A stretch of 64,000 bases of DNA from Allotamlana fucoidanivorans (lineage in GTDB: Bacteria > Bacteroidota > Bacteroidia > Flavobacteriales > Flavobacteriaceae), in the NCBI RefSeq assembly GCF_006265225.1, contig NZ_VDCS01000001.1:1-64000 (forward strand), in the 5' to 3' direction. Positions 17,461 through 26,962 of the stretch are shown one piece after another. The translations under genes were made by a program, and so were the position numbers. The notes under the pieces were generated by a model, which worked only from the letters and a program-made list of their open reading frames with translations, was not told the DNA's origin and made no database searches. The stretch's first letter is position 1; every line of letters starts with the position of its first letter.

Positions 17461-18972
17461 ATGAAAAACTATATTTTAAAAATTGCCATTTTTTTTGTTA
17501 TCTCACTTTTCTATGAAAGTTTAGAGGCACAACAAAAATCAGATATCAAAGTGCTGTATGTAGGTTTTCAGCCAGAGCGAGACATGCCCAAGAGATTAGG
17601 ATTTTATGTTACCGGATCTTTGGATAATGAACGTTTTAAAGAAGAATATCCAAAAAGATACTCTGCATTTATTGATTATTTGAATAGCTACTTTAAAGTT
17701 GTAAAAGGAGTAGATGCAAGGGATTATGATTCCAGCTTATCTGCAGAATATGATGTTACTATATTTGATCATATCCCAGATCCAAAGACCAATGCAGTTG
17801 AAGAAAAAGATGAAAATGGCCAAACAATAGGGTACAAACCTCCTAAATACATAAGCGATGAATTTGACCATGCCACCATTTTTATAGGGCATACCGCTCC
17901 TGTCATGTCATCTCCTGTAGGTTCAAAATTAGATTGGTACTGTTTGTGTTTGGATGCTCACGCACATAACATCAATTATGATCACACGATTTTTAATCAG
18001 CCTTATGAAGTTGAACTAACAATTAAAAATAAACCTATACCTAGTGGTGCGCTTCATTATCTATCGGGTAAAAACCTACCTGACTCTATACCCATGTGGC
18101 AAGTGCAAACAGAGGGCTATCTAGAAGGTAAAGGTTATAGAATAGGGCAAGTTTCATCATTTGATGGGTTTTTGGATTCTCCAGAAACTGAATTTATTTC
18201 AGGCGGTGTATCCACAAAAGATATAAATGCTGTAGCCATTGGAAGGCATGGTAACTTTTTATTATGGGGTTTTAGTGCTTCTCCCGATTATATGACTGAA
18301 GAGGCTAAAAAGGTTTTTGCCAATGCCGTTCACTATATGAGCAAATTTAAAGGCCAAAAGATTATTGCAAAAAAAACGGAACAACTCATTTTCACTCGAA
18401 AATATATTGATCAAATAAAATATTATCTTACTGAAGAAGCCTATCAAGAATATATACAGGTAATTAGGGAGTTTCATGACAAAAATGAAGAAGAACGAAC
18501 CAATGCCATTGCTAAAAAAGAAAGAGGTGAAACTTTAACTTCAGAAGAAGAGCAACTAGTTAACAGGGCGCCTAGGCCGAGGCAACCTGATATTTCGTGG
18601 GAAGAATATATAAAAAAATTTATGGGCAATTTCCACGAACAATTTGGTAATGATGTAACAGCATATACTGAATATTTAGACGAAAATATTGAATACATAG
18701 GTTTTGAAAAGGACAAGGGATACTATGGGATGGTTGTTGATGAAGATGTAAAATCTTTAAAGGTCTCCACTAGAAAACTTGAGTTGTTAAGTACGTGTAT
18801 AGATTTATTAAAGAAAGGGGAACAAGATGAATTGGTTACAAAAATTTTGAATCGCTATACCGAAGAGAATTTTGAAACTGCCGATGAATGGCAAAACTGG
18901 TTTGATACCAACAAAAACAAACTTTTTTTTACGGAGGCAGGAGGCTACAAATGGCTAGTTAACACATTGTAG
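17461..18972 (+). CDS. Secreted protein of unknown function, possible ThuA-like N-terminal fold
   Basis: A 503-residue protein with a clear signal peptide (cleavage after LEAQ, residue 24). I recognise no family with confidence. Residues 27-300 alternate beta strands and helices: IKVLYVGFQPERDMP, YDVTIFDHIPDP, ATIFIGHTAPV, NAVAIGRHGNFLLWGFS. This resembles the glutamine-amidotransferase-like fold of ThuA proteins. The region holds WYCLCLDAHAHN, with two Cys and two His close together, a possible metal or redox site. Residues 320-503 are helical and charged. The ATG at 17461 is chosen over an upstream TTG that overlaps the terminator hairpin. It lies inside the SusCD-redox locus, four bases before the DsbD-alpha gene, so it probably belongs to the same process. 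Confidence 0.6.
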   Translation: MKNYILKIAIFFVISLFYESLEAQQKSDIKVLYVGFQPERDMPKRLGFYVTGSLDNERFKEEYPKRYSAFIDYLNSYFKVVKGVDARDYDSSLSAEYDVTIFDHIPDPKTNAVEEKDENGQTIGYKPPKYISDEFDHATIFIGHTAPVMSSPVGSKLDWYCLCLDAHAHNINYDHTIFNQPYEVELTIKNKPIPSGALHYLSGKNLPDSIPMWQVQTEGYLEGKGYRIGQVSSFDGFLDSPETEFISGGVSTKDINAVAIGRHGNFLLWGFSASPDYMTEEAKKVFANAVHYMSKFKGQKIIAKKTEQLIFTRKYIDQIKYYLTEEAYQEYIQVIREFHDKNEEERTNAIAKKERGETLTSEEEQLVNRAPRPRQPDISWEEYIKKFMGNFHEQFGNDVTAYTEYLDENIEYIGFEKDKGYYGMVVDEDVKSLKVSTRKLELLSTCIDLLKKGEQDELVTKILNRYTEENFETADEWQNWFDTNKNKLFFTEAGGYKWLVNTL

Positions 18973-18975
18973 GTT

Positions 18976-19491
18976 ATGAAAATTAAGTTCCTTATTGTGT
19001 TTGCTATATTATTTCTAAATCATGATAGCTGGGCACAATACGATTTAATACGACCAGAAATGCAAAGAAAAGTTGCCGAGGCCAGCGTAAAACTAAAAGT
19101 ATTGGATTGTCATTCTTTAGATCCGTTATCATTAAATGCCCTCGTTTTATGGTCGCAAGACAAATCACAATTGGCGGTCATAATGAAAATAAATTTGCTA
19201 CCAGGCTGGCATATTTATTCATTCGTTCCAAAGACTCAGCCCTATATCCCAACAGAATTACTGTTGGAGTTGCCAAAAGGAATATATAAAATAGGTGATT
19301 GGATCAAACCTATGGACGAAGCATATAACGATGGTGTTTACATCTATCATGGAGTACAAACATTCGTTCACTATTTAAAAGTTACAAATAGTAATTATAG
19401 TAATGAATTGACCTGTGGGATTTATTACCAGACTTGTGATCTTAATAAGTGCTATCCTCCCAATGAAAAACTTATAAAATTGAAACTTTAA
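18976..19491 (+). CDS. Free-standing DsbD-alpha-like periplasmic protein
   Basis: A 171-residue secreted protein (signal ending SWAQ). Residues 60-171 match the N-terminal alpha domain of DsbD: LPGWHIYSFVP, then CGIYYQTCDLNKCYPPNEKL. The C-x4-C pair, Cys154 and Cys159, has the same spacing as Cys130 and Cys135 in the full-length DsbD encoded 3 kb downstream. Cys147 and a Cys near residue 37 are additional. In DsbD this domain passes electrons from the membrane part to partner proteins. As a separate protein it could be a dedicated carrier between DsbD and the TlpA-like or unknown secreted protein. It starts four bases after the previous stop. Confidence 0.75.
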   Translation: MKIKFLIVFAILFLNHDSWAQYDLIRPEMQRKVAEASVKLKVLDCHSLDPLSLNALVLWSQDKSQLAVIMKINLLPGWHIYSFVPKTQPYIPTELLLELPKGIYKIGDWIKPMDEAYNDGVYIYHGVQTFVHYLKVTNSNYSNELTCGIYYQTCDLNKCYPPNEKLIKLKL

Positions 19492-19534
19492 GAGTTCATA
19501 CTTCTTGGCAAGATCTAATATTAACATTTCCTTA

Positions 19535-19568
19535 ATAAGGGAATTTTAGATAACTAACGTTTTCTATA
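19535..19568 (+). promoter_or_regulatory. Candidate ECF sigma promoter, copy 3 (M16 peptidase)
   Basis: ATAAGGG at 19535-19541, exactly 16 bases, then CGTTTT at 19558. It matches 10 of 11 bases in the upstream half-site and 8 of 11 in the downstream half-site of copies 1 and 2. It lies 20-50 bases before the peptidase ATG and would give the second half of the locus its own sigma-dependent transcript. Confidence 0.5.
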
Positions 19569-19588
19569 TAAATCATAAAAACTCAACG

Positions 19589-22393
19589 ATGAAAAACTTT
19601 CTATTAGTATTTAGTTTAATCTCAATTACATTTGCTAGTGCACAGAACTTAAAGCAGGAATTACCTATAGATTCTAATATTAAAAAAGATGTTCTTCCTA
19701 ACGGGCTTACCTATTATCTGTACAGTACTGATGTCACCGAGGACGTCGCAAGCTACTACATCATTCAAAACGTAGGTTCAGTATTAGAAAATGACGACCA
19801 GCAAGGTCTAGCACATTTCTTGGAGCATATGGCTTTTAATGGAACAGAGCATTTTGAAGGCAAAGGCATTCTCAATACTTTAGAGAAAGAAGGTATCGTT
19901 TTTGGTAGAGATATAAATGCCTATACTTCTTTTGATGAAACCGTATATAATATCAATAATATTCCAACTACACCAGAACTCATAGACACTGGTTTGCAGA
20001 TACTTCATGATTGGTCCAATTATCTTCTGCTTACCGATGAGGAGATCGATGCCGAAAGAGGGGTTATAAAAGAGGAGTGGAGAACGAGACAAAGTGGAGG
20101 ATTAAGACTTTTTCAGCAAAGTTTAGGTGTGAAATATGGCAATTCAAAATACGCTAAGCGTATGCCAATTGGCCTAATGGACATAGTTGAAAATTTTGAG
20201 TATGAAACCCTTAGGAACTTCTATCACGATTGGTACAGAACAGACCTTCAGGCTATAGCCATTGTGGGAGACATAGATATTGATGAAATGGAGCAAAAAG
20301 TAATTGCTAAATTCTCTGCAATACCGCCTGTTGAAAATCCCATAGAGCGTTACATTGTCGTGATAGATGACAACGATGAACTGCAATACATTATGGTAAG
20401 GGATCCTGAAGTATCTACTGCGAGTGTTAGATTTGGTATCCGCCATGCCGTAAGCAATAATAAAAATACTGTTGCCTATTTGAACGAAAATTTGCATAAC
20501 TCTATTATCCGCTCGATATTTTCCGAGCGCTTTAGCGAAATAGTGCAACAACCGGACTCTCCATTCATTAATGTATATGCAGGAATGAGAGGACATTCTA
20601 GGGCGCACAATGAGTTTCAACTTAATGTTTTCCCAAAGGAAGGGATGCAAAAGGAAGCATTTAAACTGGCAATGGTTGAAATCAATAGAGCAGTAAGACA
20701 TGGGTTTACAAATTCGGAGATAAATCGTGCAAAAATCAAATTAATTAAATCTTACGAAAACGAAATTGCAAAGCTGGATGATCGGAGACACGCAGAAATT
20801 ATCCAAGTCATGCAATCGAATTATCTGGACAACGAACCTATTATGGATAAGCAAAAGGAATTTAAGATAATCGAGCAACTCGTAAAAAATATTGATCAAA
20901 AGTCATTATTAAATCGCTTAAACGAAATTTATACCGTTAAAAACAGAACATTAATAGTAACTGGTGTTGAAGGTCAAAATAATCTAACTGAAGGACAGGC
21001 TAAGAATATCATTTCAACGACTGAAAACGATTCTAGCCTCCAACCATACGAAGAAGATAATAGCTCTAAATCTTTAATGACTGGTATTGCATTAAAAGCT
21101 GGTAAAATTACCAAAACAGAAACGCATCCGGGATTAGGATTCACTACATATACACTTATTAATGGTATAAAAGTCCATTATCAATTTGTAGATAAAGACA
21201 AAAATACTGTAGATCTTTTAGGTTACAGTGATGGCGGTGAGTCGCTAATTGCTGACGAAGACTTGCCTTCTGCGCAAATGGTTTCAAGTATAGTATCTAG
21301 TTCTGGAATCAATGAATTTTCTGCTAACGAACTTTCGAAGGTTTTGGCTGGTAAGACTGCAAGAGTATCGATAAGGATTTCAGATATCATAGAATCTTTT
21401 AGTGGTTCATCTACCACAGAGGATGTCGAAACCATGTTGCAATTGTTGAACCTACATTTCACCAAACCCCGATTTGACAAAAAAGCTTTTGATGTAGCCA
21501 TACAAAATCTCGAAAACAACTTAATAGCTAGAAGTCAAAACTTAAGTTATAAAATGAACGACAGTATTATAACGACTTTGTACGGTTACAATCATCCAAA
21601 GAGGCGTTTATTTAATAAAGAATATATAGACGATATAAACTTTGATAAGATTCAAAAACTTTATAAATCTAGATTTGAAAACGCATCAGATTTTGAGTTC
21701 ATCATTGTTGGTGATGTTTCAGAAGAAATTTTAAAACCACTAATTGAGCAGTATTTAGGCAGTATTCCAACAACACCTGAGAAAGAAAAATGGAAAGATA
21801 ATACAGTAGAGTGGACTACTGATAATATCGATAAAGATATTTATCTACCTATGGAAGATCCGAAGGCATCAGTGAGAATTGCTTATAAAAATGAAATGCC
21901 TTATACTATTAAGGATGAGTTATTAATGGATGCCTTAGGTAGTATCCTGCAATTAAGATATACAGAGTCTTTAAGGGAAGAAGAAGGAGGCACCTATGGA
22001 GCAGGTGTAAGAGGTTCTCTATCAAGGGAGCCAAGATCTATAGCCTATCTATCTGTTAGTTTTGATTGCAATCCTGATATGGCTGAAAAACTTACTTCCA
22101 TTGTACATAATGAAATATTAAAAATTAAAAATGGGAATATAAAGCAAAATGACCTGGATAAAGTACTAGCTAATTTCCTAAAGGAACGTCAAGAGAGTAA
22201 AAGCTCTAATAATTATGAAATTTCAGCAATTAGAACATGGGTTAGGGATGGCTATAATAGGAATGCTCCAGAAAATTTTGAAAATATTGTTAATTCGATT
22301 ACCCAAAAGGATATTCAAGAAATAACCTCAAAATTGTTGGACAACTATAAATCCTATGAGGTCATCTTTAAACCTGAGTTAACTGATCAATAG
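19589..22393 (+). CDS. Periplasmic M16 (pitrilysin-type) zinc peptidase
   Basis: A 934-residue protein with a signal peptide ending near ASAQ and two M16 halves. The N-terminal half holds the inverted zinc motif HxxEH: His76, Glu79, His80 in HFLEHMAFNGTEHF. The third ligand, Glu156, is 76 residues downstream, as usual. The C-terminal half has the R/Y substrate-binding block (LREEEGGTYGAGV near residue 795) and no second HxxEH. Family members enclose and cut short to medium unfolded peptides. Set among SusCD and disulfide-reduction genes, it would digest an imported peptide after its disulfides are opened. An ECF-type promoter motif precedes it. Confidence 0.92.
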   Translation: MKNFLLVFSLISITFASAQNLKQELPIDSNIKKDVLPNGLTYYLYSTDVTEDVASYYIIQNVGSVLENDDQQGLAHFLEHMAFNGTEHFEGKGILNTLEKEGIVFGRDINAYTSFDETVYNINNIPTTPELIDTGLQILHDWSNYLLLTDEEIDAERGVIKEEWRTRQSGGLRLFQQSLGVKYGNSKYAKRMPIGLMDIVENFEYETLRNFYHDWYRTDLQAIAIVGDIDIDEMEQKVIAKFSAIPPVENPIERYIVVIDDNDELQYIMVRDPEVSTASVRFGIRHAVSNNKNTVAYLNENLHNSIIRSIFSERFSEIVQQPDSPFINVYAGMRGHSRAHNEFQLNVFPKEGMQKEAFKLAMVEINRAVRHGFTNSEINRAKIKLIKSYENEIAKLDDRRHAEIIQVMQSNYLDNEPIMDKQKEFKIIEQLVKNIDQKSLLNRLNEIYTVKNRTLIVTGVEGQNNLTEGQAKNIISTTENDSSLQPYEEDNSSKSLMTGIALKAGKITKTETHPGLGFTTYTLINGIKVHYQFVDKDKNTVDLLGYSDGGESLIADEDLPSAQMVSSIVSSSGINEFSANELSKVLAGKTARVSIRISDIIESFSGSSTTEDVETMLQLLNLHFTKPRFDKKAFDVAIQNLENNLIARSQNLSYKMNDSIITTLYGYNHPKRRLFNKEYIDDINFDKIQKLYKSRFENASDFEFIIVGDVSEEILKPLIEQYLGSIPTTPEKEKWKDNTVEWTTDNIDKDIYLPMEDPKASVRIAYKNEMPYTIKDELLMDALGSILQLRYTESLREEEGGTYGAGVRGSLSREPRSIAYLSVSFDCNPDMAEKLTSIVHNEILKIKNGNIKQNDLDKVLANFLKERQESKSSNNYEISAIRTWVRDGYNRNAPENFENIVNSITQKDIQEITSKLLDNYKSYEVIFKPELTDQ

Positions 22394-22459
22394 TTTCCTA
22401 AATACATTAAGAGATTTATCTTAAAATAATACGATTTAACAGTAAAGTCTAAGGATAAA

Positions 22460-22488
22460 ATTGTCTCAATTGTACGTTTTGAGACAAT
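22460..22488. promoter_or_regulatory. Perfect 10-bp inverted repeat upstream of dsbD
   Basis: ATTGTCTCAA and TTGAGACAAT flank a nine-base loop containing TTGTACGTT. There is no T run after it, so it is not a standard terminator. It sits 50 bases before the dsbD ATG and 67 bases after the peptidase stop, and could be an operator or an RNA hairpin that limits read-through. Confidence 0.45.
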
Positions 22489-22537
22489 CATTAGAATTAC
22501 TGGATAATTTTATTTACCAACCTATAACAAAACTATT

Positions 22538-24568
22538 ATGATAAAAAGATTTCTTTTTCTTGTAGCCCTGATCTCAGTATTTACAGTTGATGCTCAAATA
22601 TACGAACCCGTAAAGTGGACAACGTCTGTAGAAAGCATTTCTGAAAATGAATACGAGCTTATTGCGAGGGCTAAAATTGACGGAGGATGGCATCTATATT
22701 CTCAGATTGTTCCAGAAAATGGGCCAATCCCTACAACTTTGGCATTTGAAGTTGTCGATGGGTTAGAATTAATAGGAAAAACATCTGAACCTGAGGGGCA
22801 CACTGTAGATGACCCTGTATTCGGTATGGAAATTAAGTTCTTTGAAAATTCAGCAGAGTTCATACAAAGAATAAAAGTATCTGGAGACATATCAAGAGTA
22901 TTGGGTTCTGTAGAATTTATGGTTTGTGATGATAAAAGGTGCTTACCGCCAAATGAAATTCAATTGATATTCAATCTTAGAAGTAATGCGACCAATGAGA
23001 TGGATGTTGTGGAGACAATTGATCCCACTATTAACAACAATGAAATAAACCAAGAATTGTATGGTTTACAACCCGAAAACTTAGCAAAATCTGAAATAGT
23101 TTGTGCTGATGAGTTACGAAGTGAATCTACCTCGATAGAGAATTCGGGCAAATCATTATGGAGCATTTTTGCACTAGGATTTTTTGGGGGTCTATTGGCG
23201 TTGTTGACTCCTTGCGTATTTCCAATGATTCCTTTAACAGTTAGCTTCTTTACTAAAAAGGGAGGTGAAAGGAATAAGGGTGGAGTTTCTAAGGCATTAC
23301 TCTATGGGTTTTTCATATTTGCCGTTTATATTTTGTTGAGTGTTCCGTTTCACCTATTAGATTCAGTTAATCCAGATATACTCAACGAAATTTCAACCAA
23401 TATTTGGCTTAATATAATTTTCTTTGCCATTTTTCTGTTTTTTGCATTTTCCTTTTTCGGATTCTATGAGCTTACATTACCCGCAAGCTGGACCAACAAA
23501 ACTACAAAAGGAGAAAATGTGGGTGGTATTGTTGGTATCTTTTTTATGGCACTGACATTAGCCATCGTTTCATTTTCATGCACCGGACCAATTTTGGGCT
23601 CATTATTGGCAGGTTCTTTAACGGCTGATGGAGGTGCTTGGCAATTAACCGCCGGTATGGCAGGTTTTGGGGTGTCTTTGGGATTACCTTTTGCATTATT
23701 TGCAATGTTTCCTAATATGATGAATGCTTTACCAAAATCTGGTGGATGGCTAAACACTACTAAGGTGGTACTTGGATTTTTGGAATTGGCATTAGCTTTT
23801 AAATTTTTGTCCAATGCCGACCTAGTTGCCCATTGGGGTATTCTTAAAATCGAACCTTTTTTACTAATCTGGATAGTACTTTTTGGTGGATTAGCTCTTT
23901 ACTTATTTGGAAAAATAAAATTTCCACATGACTCACCCATTAAAAAACTATCATTCTTTAGAATTTCATTTGCGATATTAGTTTTAGCATTTACAATCTA
24001 TTTAGCTTCTGGTTTTAGAGTAAATCAAGATACAAATACGTATAGACCATTAACGCTTTTAAGTGGGCTTGCACCACCCGTAGGATATAGCTTCTTTTTA
24101 CCCAATGACTGCCCTAATAACCTTGAATGTTTCAAGGATTTAAAAACGGGTATTGAATATGCTAAAAAAGTAAATAAGCCTATCATGTTGGACTTTACAG
24201 GATATGCCTGTGTTAACTGCCGAAAGATGGAAGAACATGTTTGGCCCATAGCCAATATTGATAAGTTTTTAAGAAACGATTACGTTCTTATTTCTCTGTA
24301 TGTAGATGATAAAAAGGACTTGCCAAAAGCACAACAAGTAGAAGTTAACAGAGTAAATGGAGGTACTAGGTTATTGGAAAACTATGGCCATAAATGGGCA
24401 AATTTTCAAACTCAATTTTTCCAGACAAATTCGCAACCATATTATGTCCTTTTAAATCAGGATGGCACGAAAATTTTGAATGCTCCAATAGGTTATGCTC
24501 CAGATCCAATTGAATATGCACAATTCTTAGACTGTGGTCTGGATGTATTTAAAGCATTAAATGAATAG
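22538..24568 (+). CDS. dsbD: Thiol:disulfide interchange protein DsbD
   Basis: A 676-residue protein with all three DsbD modules. After a signal peptide, the alpha domain (residues 20-150) has Cys130 and Cys135 in [12 protein letters not shown]. The membrane domain (about 205-500) carries its redox Cys226 in [11 protein letters not shown] and Cys348 in FSCTGP. The C-terminal thioredoxin domain (about 530-670) has Cys558 and Cys561 in ACVNC. It moves electrons from cytoplasmic thioredoxin to periplasmic partners, here most likely the TlpA-like protein and the free-standing alpha domain of the same locus. Its last eight bases overlap the start of the next gene. Confidence 0.93.
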   Translation: MIKRFLFLVALISVFTVDAQIYEPVKWTTSVESISENEYELIARAKIDGGWHLYSQIVPENGPIPTTLAFEVVDGLELIGKTSEPEGHTVDDPVFGMEIKFFENSAEFIQRIKVSGDISRVLGSVEFMVCDDKRCLPPNEIQLIFNLRSNATNEMDVVETIDPTINNNEINQELYGLQPENLAKSEIVCADELRSESTSIENSGKSLWSIFALGFFGGLLALLTPCVFPMIPLTVSFFTKKGGERNKGGVSKALLYGFFIFAVYILLSVPFHLLDSVNPDILNEISTNIWLNIIFFAIFLFFAFSFFGFYELTLPASWTNKTTKGENVGGIVGIFFMALTLAIVSFSCTGPILGSLLAGSLTADGGAWQLTAGMAGFGVSLGLPFALFAMFPNMMNALPKSGGWLNTTKVVLGFLELALAFKFLSNADLVAHWGILKIEPFLLIWIVLFGGLALYLFGKIKFPHDSPIKKLSFFRISFAILVLAFTIYLASGFRVNQDTNTYRPLTLLSGLAPPVGYSFFLPNDCPNNLECFKDLKTGIEYAKKVNKPIMLDFTGYACVNCRKMEEHVWPIANIDKFLRNDYVLISLYVDDKKDLPKAQQVEVNRVNGGTRLLENYGHKWANFQTQFFQTNSQPYYVLLNQDGTKILNAPIGYAPDPIEYAQFLDCGLDVFKALNE

Positions 24569-26105
24569 CAACCATTCAGTTATGAAATCTATTGTGAAAA
24601 ATATTAAAAACGTGTTTCAGAAGAAAATATTAAAATCTTCTGAATTAGAGAATTATTTCGCTCAATTTCGTGATCATATTGTTGGCATAGATGATGAATT
24701 CGATTCACCCTATGGCAGAAAAAAAATATTATATGCTGACTGGACGGCAAGCGGTAGGTTGTACAGACCAATTGAAGAAAAAATTCTGAATGAAATTGGA
24801 CCATTTGTTGCCAACACCCATACAGAAACATCTATTACAGGTTCGGCCATGACTCATGCCTATCATGTGGCAAGAACCATTATTAAAAAACATGTAAATG
24901 CCAGTGACGATGATGCATTGTTAACCGTTGGAACAGGAATGACAGGTGCAATCAACAAATTTCAAAGAATTTTGGGTATCAAGCTGAACGAAAATTTCAA
25001 AGATCATACCCAAATTCCAGAGGAGAAAAGGCCTATTATTTTTGTTTCTCATATGGAACATCACTCCAATCAAACATCATGGTTGGAAACCATTGCTAAA
25101 GTTGTTGTGATACCTTCCAATCAAAGCGGTTTACCATGTTTAACTAGCTTGAAAGAATCGATTGACGAACATCAATCATTCCCAATAAAAATTGCAGCTA
25201 TCACTGGTTGTTCAAATGTTACGGGTATTAGAACCAATTACCATGATATAGCTAGAATAATGCATCAAAACGGTGGACTTTGTTTTGTGGATTTTGCGTG
25301 TTCCGCACCTTATGTTAATATCAATATGCATCCTGAGAATGAAGATGAATATTTAGATGCCATTACCTTTTCTCCTCATAAGTTTTTAGGAGGTCCAGGG
25401 TCTTCAGGGGTATTGATTTTTAATAAGAAATTATACAAAAATTTGGTGCCAGATAATCCAGGTGGCGGAACGGTGTCATACACTAATCCTTGGGGAGATC
25501 ATGATTATATAGACGATATTGAAACTCGTGAAGATGGGGGCACTCCAGGTTTTCTTCAGGCTATAAAGATTTCGCTGGCAATTAGGTTAAAGGAAGAAAT
25601 GGGTGTTGAAAATATTTTAAAAAGAGAACATGAACTCAACAATTACATTTTTTACAGACTAGAAAAGAACAAACGACTAAAGGTTTTAGCTTCTGAATGT
25701 ACAAATAGGCTCGGAGTTTTCTCTTTCTTTATTGAAGGCTATCATTATAATCTTATCGTAAAATTGTTAAATGATCGATTTGGCATACAATCTAGAGGTG
25801 GCTGTTCTTGTGCAGGCACATACGGTCATTACCTTTTAAATGTAGATCTTGACACATCAAAAGCTATTGAAGAAAAAATATTGGAAGGTTGCCTAATGGA
25901 AAGACCGGGATGGATTAGGATGTCCATTCATCCCACAATGACAAATGAAGAAGTCATTTTTATTTGTGATGCCATAGATGAGGTAACGAAAAATATTGAA
26001 ATATGGGGATTAGATTATAAATATGATCCATTAAAAAATGATTATGTCCATACCGAGAACATATCCCCTGAAAAGGAAATTATAAAAGATTGGTTCAAGC
26101 TATAA
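24561..26105 (+). CDS. Class V PLP-dependent enzyme, cysteine desulfurase-like
   Basis: A 514-residue class V aminotransferase-fold protein, longer than the 400 or so of SufS/IscS. Lys274 in [14 protein letters not shown] is the PLP Schiff-base lysine. [12 protein letters not shown] near residue 135 is the phosphate-binding region. Near residue 412, [12 protein letters not shown] carries Cys415 and Cys417, close to where desulfurases have their catalytic Cys loop. No signal peptide is seen, so it should be cytoplasmic. It overlaps dsbD by eight bases, so the two are translationally coupled. No suf or isc genes are near, which argues against a housekeeping Fe-S role. Breakdown of cysteine or a related sulfur amino acid brought in by this locus is plausible. 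An ATG at 24582 is an alternative start. Confidence 0.82.
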   Translation: MNSNHSVMKSIVKNIKNVFQKKILKSSELENYFAQFRDHIVGIDDEFDSPYGRKKILYADWTASGRLYRPIEEKILNEIGPFVANTHTETSITGSAMTHAYHVARTIIKKHVNASDDDALLTVGTGMTGAINKFQRILGIKLNENFKDHTQIPEEKRPIIFVSHMEHHSNQTSWLETIAKVVVIPSNQSGLPCLTSLKESIDEHQSFPIKIAAITGCSNVTGIRTNYHDIARIMHQNGGLCFVDFACSAPYVNINMHPENEDEYLDAITFSPHKFLGGPGSSGVLIFNKKLYKNLVPDNPGGGTVSYTNPWGDHDYIDDIETREDGGTPGFLQAIKISLAIRLKEEMGVENILKREHELNNYIFYRLEKNKRLKVLASECTNRLGVFSFFIEGYHYNLIVKLLNDRFGIQSRGGCSCAGTYGHYLLNVDLDTSKAIEEKILEGCLMERPGWIRMSIHPTMTNEEVIFICDAIDEVTKNIEIWGLDYKYDPLKNDYVHTENISPEKEIIKDWFKL

Positions 26106-26496
<391 letters not shown>

Positions 26497-26499
26497 TAG

Positions 26500-26940
26500 C
26501 TAATGACCCTGACTAGTATAATCATCAGCTTTTATATCACCCGATTGATTCATTAGCATATCATGGTCATATTGACAACAGTCGGGTAAATTTTTATAAG
26601 CGTCTTCGCTTCCTGCTACTTTTTCGGTATCATACCCTGATGCTGCTATGGCGTTGTGAATAGCCATTTCATTTGTTTCAGTATCATCAAAAGACACCTC
26701 AATGATTTTCTTGTTTTTATCCCAATTTGCACGCTCTACACCATCTACACCATGAGCGGCTTTCTCAATGGTTTTTTTACACATACCACAGTTTCCTCTT
26801 ACCCCAAAGGACAAGCTTATCATTGCTACTTCTGTTGATACAGCTGTATTTGAGGTCTCTACGTCTTTTTTTGTGTTATTTTTACAACTTGTAAACCCTA
26901 TTGCTACTATTACAGCTACACTTAACATTGCTTTTTTCAT
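26500..26940 (-). CDS. Heavy-metal-associated (HMA) domain lipoprotein, copper chaperone-like
   Basis: A 146-residue protein with a lipoprotein signal (FTSC, Cys19) and an HMA fold at about residues 41-110. The metal-binding CxxC is Cys51 and Cys54 in GNCGMCKKTIEKA. The C-terminal tail has CCQYDHDM and ends SQGH, adding more possible copper ligands. It should hold copper in the periplasm and pass it to the CusB/CusA pump. It is the last gene of the copper operon, 22 bases after cusB. Confidence 0.85.
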   Translation of the reverse strand: MKKAMLSVAVIVAIGFTSCKNNTKKDVETSNTAVSTEVAMISLSFGVRGNCGMCKKTIEKAAHGVDGVERANWDKNKKIIEVSFDDTETNEMAIHNAIAASGYDTEKVAGSEDAYKNLPDCCQYDHDMLMNQSGDIKADDYTSQGH

Positions 26941-26962
26941 GTTCTCAATTTTTAATTATTAT

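Noticed and set aside
22441-22484. Fourth copy of the ECF promoter motif upstream of dsbD
   Set aside because: TAAGGA and CGTTTT are present, but the spacing is 19 instead of 16 and the first half-site has a mismatch in GGG. The CGT also falls inside a palindrome.
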